A model generated the notes under the pieces. The model saw only the letters and a list, made by a program, of their open reading frames with translations, had not been told where the DNA came from and did no database searches. From positions 1 through 7,623 of the forward strand of contig URGI01000085.1 in assembly GCA_900547315.1 (NCBI GenBank): DNA of 7,623 nt, in the 5' to 3' direction. A program made the translations under genes and the position numbers. The DNA comes from an uncultured Eubacteriales bacterium (GTDB lineage Bacteria; Bacillota; Clostridia; Oscillospirales; Oscillospiraceae). Below, one piece after another: positions 5,562 through 7,623 of the stretch. Numbering within the stretch: position 1 is the first letter of the stretch; each line of letters begins with the position of its first letter.

Positions 5562-7337
5562 TTACATATCTGCAAATACGGGGACAAAGGACTGGGTAGT
5601 GCCGTCCACAAGCCCCATATCTGTGATAACAACGCTGGGAAGAACGGGCAGAGCGATGATCGCACTGGCGAGCAGTGTGAGTGCGCCGCCGCTTATGACA
5701 TCGACCGCCTTCTGAACCTCCGCAATATCCTGCGCGACCTCGGCGCAGGGCTTCTGACTCATCAGCCCTGCCGCAGGAAGCTCAATGTGCGTTTCGCTGC
5801 CGTTGTTTGCCGCGCACACGCCGCCTCCGCAGTTTCTGAGCGTTTCCGCGGCCAGCCACGCGTCGTCCGCGCTGCGGTAGCACACGGTGAGGTTGTGGCT
5901 GTCGTGAGAAATGGTCGAGGCAAGCGCGCCGGTGAGCAGGCCAAAATTCTTGTACACGGCGATGGTCTTGCTGCCTAGGCCGTAGCGGTTGGCACAGCAT
6001 ACAAAGCATAGCGACGCGTCGCCGCTGATATCCACGGCACCGTCTTTCACGGGAAGCTCGGTGGGCACCACATGGCGCAGTATGCGGCTGCCGGGGACGG
6101 GAGTCATAACGTTCACGGTCACGGTGCTGCCGCTGTACCCTTCGGGTACGCGCAGCCTGAAGGAGTCGGAGCCGCTGAGCTGCGGGATATTGACAGTGTT
6201 GGGAAGGTCGTAAGCCTCGCCCATGCTGTCGCTGCCGAGATACTTTCCGTCCTCGGCGACCAACTCGCCTTCGACGAATACGGCCTTGGGGCGGCTGCCG
6301 TCCAGCGCATCGACAAGCTGGATATCGGCGATATAGCCCGGCGCGATCGCGCCGAGATCCGCAAAGCCGTATTCACGTGCGGCGTTCAGCGTAGCAAGCT
6401 TTATGACCTCTTTCCCGTCGAGACCGGCAGCGATCGCCTTGCCGACGACCTTGTTGATATGGCCGACGGTCAGCAGATCCTTTGCGTGCACATCGTCGGT
6501 GCAGACGGATACGAAATCGCGCCACGGCATGTCCTTGCAGCCGTCGACGAGGAACGACAGGCTGTCTATAAGAGAGCTTGCGCGGAGGTTGATGTGCATA
6601 CCGGCTCTGAGCTTTGCGCGGACCTCGTCCTCGGAAACGCTCTCGTGGTCGGATACGGGGCCTCCGATCAGATATGCCGCGAGCTCCTTACCGGTGCAGT
6701 AGGGTGCATGCCCCTGCAGGAACATTCCGCGCTTGACGCCCTCCTCGATTATGGAGTGCATACGCTCGGTGTCGTTGATGACGCCGACATAGTCCATTAT
6801 CTCGGCAATACCGACGACATTATCCATGTCGAGCAGTCTGCCGATCTCGGCCGCGCCGAACTCCGCGCCGGCGTTTTCAAGGCCGGGGACGGACGGCACG
6901 CAGGATGGGGCGAGAACGTACTGGCGGAGCTTAGATTTTTTTGCGTTGTCAAGCATGAACTCTACGCCTTCAACGCCCATAACGTTGCCTATCTCGTGGG
7001 GGTCTGTGCAGATCGTGGTGGTGCCCCATGGGAGGATGGCGCGGGAGAGATTTTCGGGGATCATCATGGTGCTTTCCACATGTACATGCGTGTCGATGAA
7101 GCCGGGGATGAGATATCTGCCGCAGCCGTCGTAGTATTTCTTTGCGGGGAGGACGGGTTCCTGCCCTTCTTCGCGCACTAAAACAACAAATCCAGCCAGT
7201 ATGTCTACACTGGCCGGATATATTTCACCTGTTATTACATTCAGAAACTGCACGTTGCCTATCGTGAGGTCGCAGGGGATTTTGCCCATGGCTGCCTGAA
7301 TCAGCTTTGAGCGGTCCTTGGTCTTGATTACGCGCAT
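5562..7337 (-). CDS. ade: Adenine deaminase
   Basis: Ade hydrolyses adenine to hypoxanthine and ammonia in purine salvage, in the cytoplasm. It belongs to the metal-dependent amidohydrolase superfamily. With the start at 7337 the protein has 591 aa, in line with bacterial Ade (about 580-590). That start is chosen because AGGAGG lies 8 nt upstream; the open frame continues to 7382 but the extra 15 codons run through the ribosome binding site and leader terminator U tract. Motifs: PGFIDTHVHVES (79-89, metal ligands H84 and H86), TDPHEIGNVMG (111-121), LQGHAPYCTG (207-216), SDHES (229-233) and VCTDD (278-282) with a metal-binding Asp. Residues about 410-590 form the Ade C-terminal domain. It is first in an operon with a purine permease and preceded by a purine riboswitch and terminator. 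Hypoxanthine can then enter GMP or AMP synthesis through phosphoribosyltransferases. Confidence 0.96.
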   Translation of the reverse strand: MRVIKTKDRSKLIQAAMGKIPCDLTIGNVQFLNVITGEIYPASVDILAGFVVLVREEGQEPVLPAKKYYDGCGRYLIPGFIDTHVHVESTMMIPENLSRAILPWGTTTICTDPHEIGNVMGVEGVEFMLDNAKKSKLRQYVLAPSCVPSVPGLENAGAEFGAAEIGRLLDMDNVVGIAEIMDYVGVINDTERMHSIIEEGVKRGMFLQGHAPYCTGKELAAYLIGGPVSDHESVSEDEVRAKLRAGMHINLRASSLIDSLSFLVDGCKDMPWRDFVSVCTDDVHAKDLLTVGHINKVVGKAIAAGLDGKEVIKLATLNAAREYGFADLGAIAPGYIADIQLVDALDGSRPKAVFVEGELVAEDGKYLGSDSMGEAYDLPNTVNIPQLSGSDSFRLRVPEGYSGSTVTVNVMTPVPGSRILRHVVPTELPVKDGAVDISGDASLCFVCCANRYGLGSKTIAVYKNFGLLTGALASTISHDSHNLTVCYRSADDAWLAAETLRNCGGGVCAANNGSETHIELPAAGLMSQKPCAEVAQDIAEVQKAVDVISGGALTLLASAIIALPVLPSVVITDMGLVDGTTQSFVPVFADM

Positions 7338-7360
7338 ATCGCTTTCCTCCTGAAAATGAA

Positions 7361-7394
7361 AATAAAAAACGGCAGAGAGCAAACCTCTCTACCG
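7361..7394 (-). terminator. Riboswitch expression-platform terminator ahead of ade
   Basis: On the minus strand CGGTAGAGAG (7385-7394) and CTCTCTGCCG (7370-7379) form a 10-bp stem with one G-U pair and a GTTTG loop. It is followed by TTTTTTATT. It lies between the purine aptamer and the ade ribosome binding site, so it should end transcription when ligand is bound. Its 5' arm can alternatively pair with the aptamer (9 bp with TCTCTACCG in J2/3, or 8 bp with the 3' strand of P1), which would give the antiterminated state. Confidence 0.88.
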
Positions 7395-7406
7395 AAAAGC
7401 AAAGCT

Positions 7407-7430
7407 CACACAGCTGTTTCAGGCTGTGTG
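7407..7430 (-). other. Hairpin between aptamer and terminator
   Basis: CACACAGC (minus strand, 7423-7430) and GCTGTGTG (7407-7414) form a perfect 8-bp stem with an 8-nt loop. It has no U tract and so is not a terminator. It may bring the aptamer and the terminator arm close together, or act as a pause hairpin that gives the aptamer time to bind ligand. Function is inferred only. Confidence 0.5.
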
Positions 7431-7440
7431 TGACTATACT

Positions 7441-7521
7441 CAACTCGGTAGTCGGGCAATTCAAGGGCCGCCCGGTAGAGACGCGGGGCCCATGTGACTT
7501 CCCCGCCTATACCTGCTGTTA
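7441..7521 (-). ncRNA. Purine riboswitch aptamer, guanine type
   Basis: The minus strand carries the conserved core GTCTCTACC (J2/3), CGGGC...GCCCG (P3) and GACTAC (J3/1). This is the three-way junction of purine riboswitches such as xpt. The base matching C74 of xpt is C (GACTA), pointing to guanine or hypoxanthine and away from adenine, which needs U. U at positions 47 and 51 is kept. P2 is CGGGG/CCCCG plus flanking pairs. P1 is short (GGTA/TACC plus a possible outer block AAC/GTT). Loop 2 has 12 nt and keeps ATGG; loop 3 starts with CCC, so the GG-CC loop contact is possible. Loop 2 is longer than in xpt (7 nt), and J1/2 reads TAG where TAA is usual. It controls ade and the permease, most likely by termination on ligand binding. 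Confidence 0.88.
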
Positions 7522-7538
7522 AATTTCTTTACACGCAG

Positions 7539-7568
7539 ATTATAACATCGCAAGGGTGCGTATTGCAA
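7539..7568 (-). promoter_or_regulatory. Sigma-A promoter of ade operon
   Basis: On the minus strand a perfect -10 TATAAT (7539-7544) lies 18 bp from TTGCAA (7563-7568, 4 of 6 for -35). Transcription would start near 7532, about 10 nt before the riboswitch aptamer, giving a leader of about 195 nt. The remaining bases to the window end (7569-7623) show no gene. Confidence 0.78.
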
Positions 7569-7623
7569 TTATCAAGATGAAACGAAAAATCAGCGCGATA
7601 TTCCCTGACGAATATTGAAAACG

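Noticed and set aside
4107..5978. Long plus-strand frame of 623 codons opposite the permease and ade
   Set aside because: Its composition (very rich in Asp, Glu, Ala, Gly) is what a GC-rich gene gives when read from the other strand, and it spans two genes with clear family motifs and the gap between them.
7598..7615. Inverted repeat ATATTC...GAATAT upstream of the ade promoter, possible operator
   Set aside because: Only 6 bp per half, AT-rich and close to the window edge; too weak to call without comparison to relatives.

Overview
The window looks like chromosomal DNA of a spore-forming Clostridia-type Bacillota, most likely a GC-rich gut lineage near Oscillospiraceae/Ruminococcaceae. The evidence is an intact spo0A, strong AGGAGG-type ribosome binding sites, sigma-A promoters, and transcription control by leader RNAs with intrinsic terminators. 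The lineage is inference. No mobile element, CRISPR array, rRNA or tRNA was seen.

Layout. (1) 1-939, plus strand: a control region with two abutting 0A boxes, then spo0A, the master regulator of sporulation. (2) 940-1143: a convergent intergenic region with two hairpin terminators, one for spo0A (usable from both sides) and one for the operon coming the other way. (3) 1144-3764, minus strand: metN-metI-metQ, a complete ABC importer for methionine (ATPase, permease, lipoprotein). (4) 3765-4011, minus strand: the leader of that operon. It has a near-perfect sigma-A promoter, a 32-codon ORF with 12 Met codons (11 of them within 15 codons), and a strong terminator just before metN. (5) 4160-7337, minus strand: ade (adenine deaminase) followed by an AzgA/PbuG-type purine permease, closed by a terminator. 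(6) 7338-7568, minus strand: the leader of the ade operon, with a promoter, a purine riboswitch aptamer of guanine type (C at the specificity position) and a terminator.

The most striking element is the metNIQ leader. It has every part of a classical trp/his-style translational attenuator, but built for methionine. Arm 1 overlaps the leader-peptide Shine-Dalgarno, arm 2 covers the last leader codons and stop, and arms 3 and 4 form the terminator. Arms 1:2, 2:3 and 3:4 can each pair. A ribosome short of Met-tRNA would stall in the Met run, leave arm 2 free and let the antiterminator 2:3 form, switching on methionine import. In Bacillota, methionine genes are usually controlled by SAM riboswitches or T-boxes. 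I see neither here, so this may be an undescribed or little-described attenuator.

The two minus-strand operons thus show two ways to sense a metabolite in a 5' leader: ribosome stalling for methionine, and direct purine binding for the salvage operon. In the salvage operon the permease imports purine bases and Ade converts adenine to hypoxanthine, feeding the guanine/hypoxanthine pool that the riboswitch would sense.
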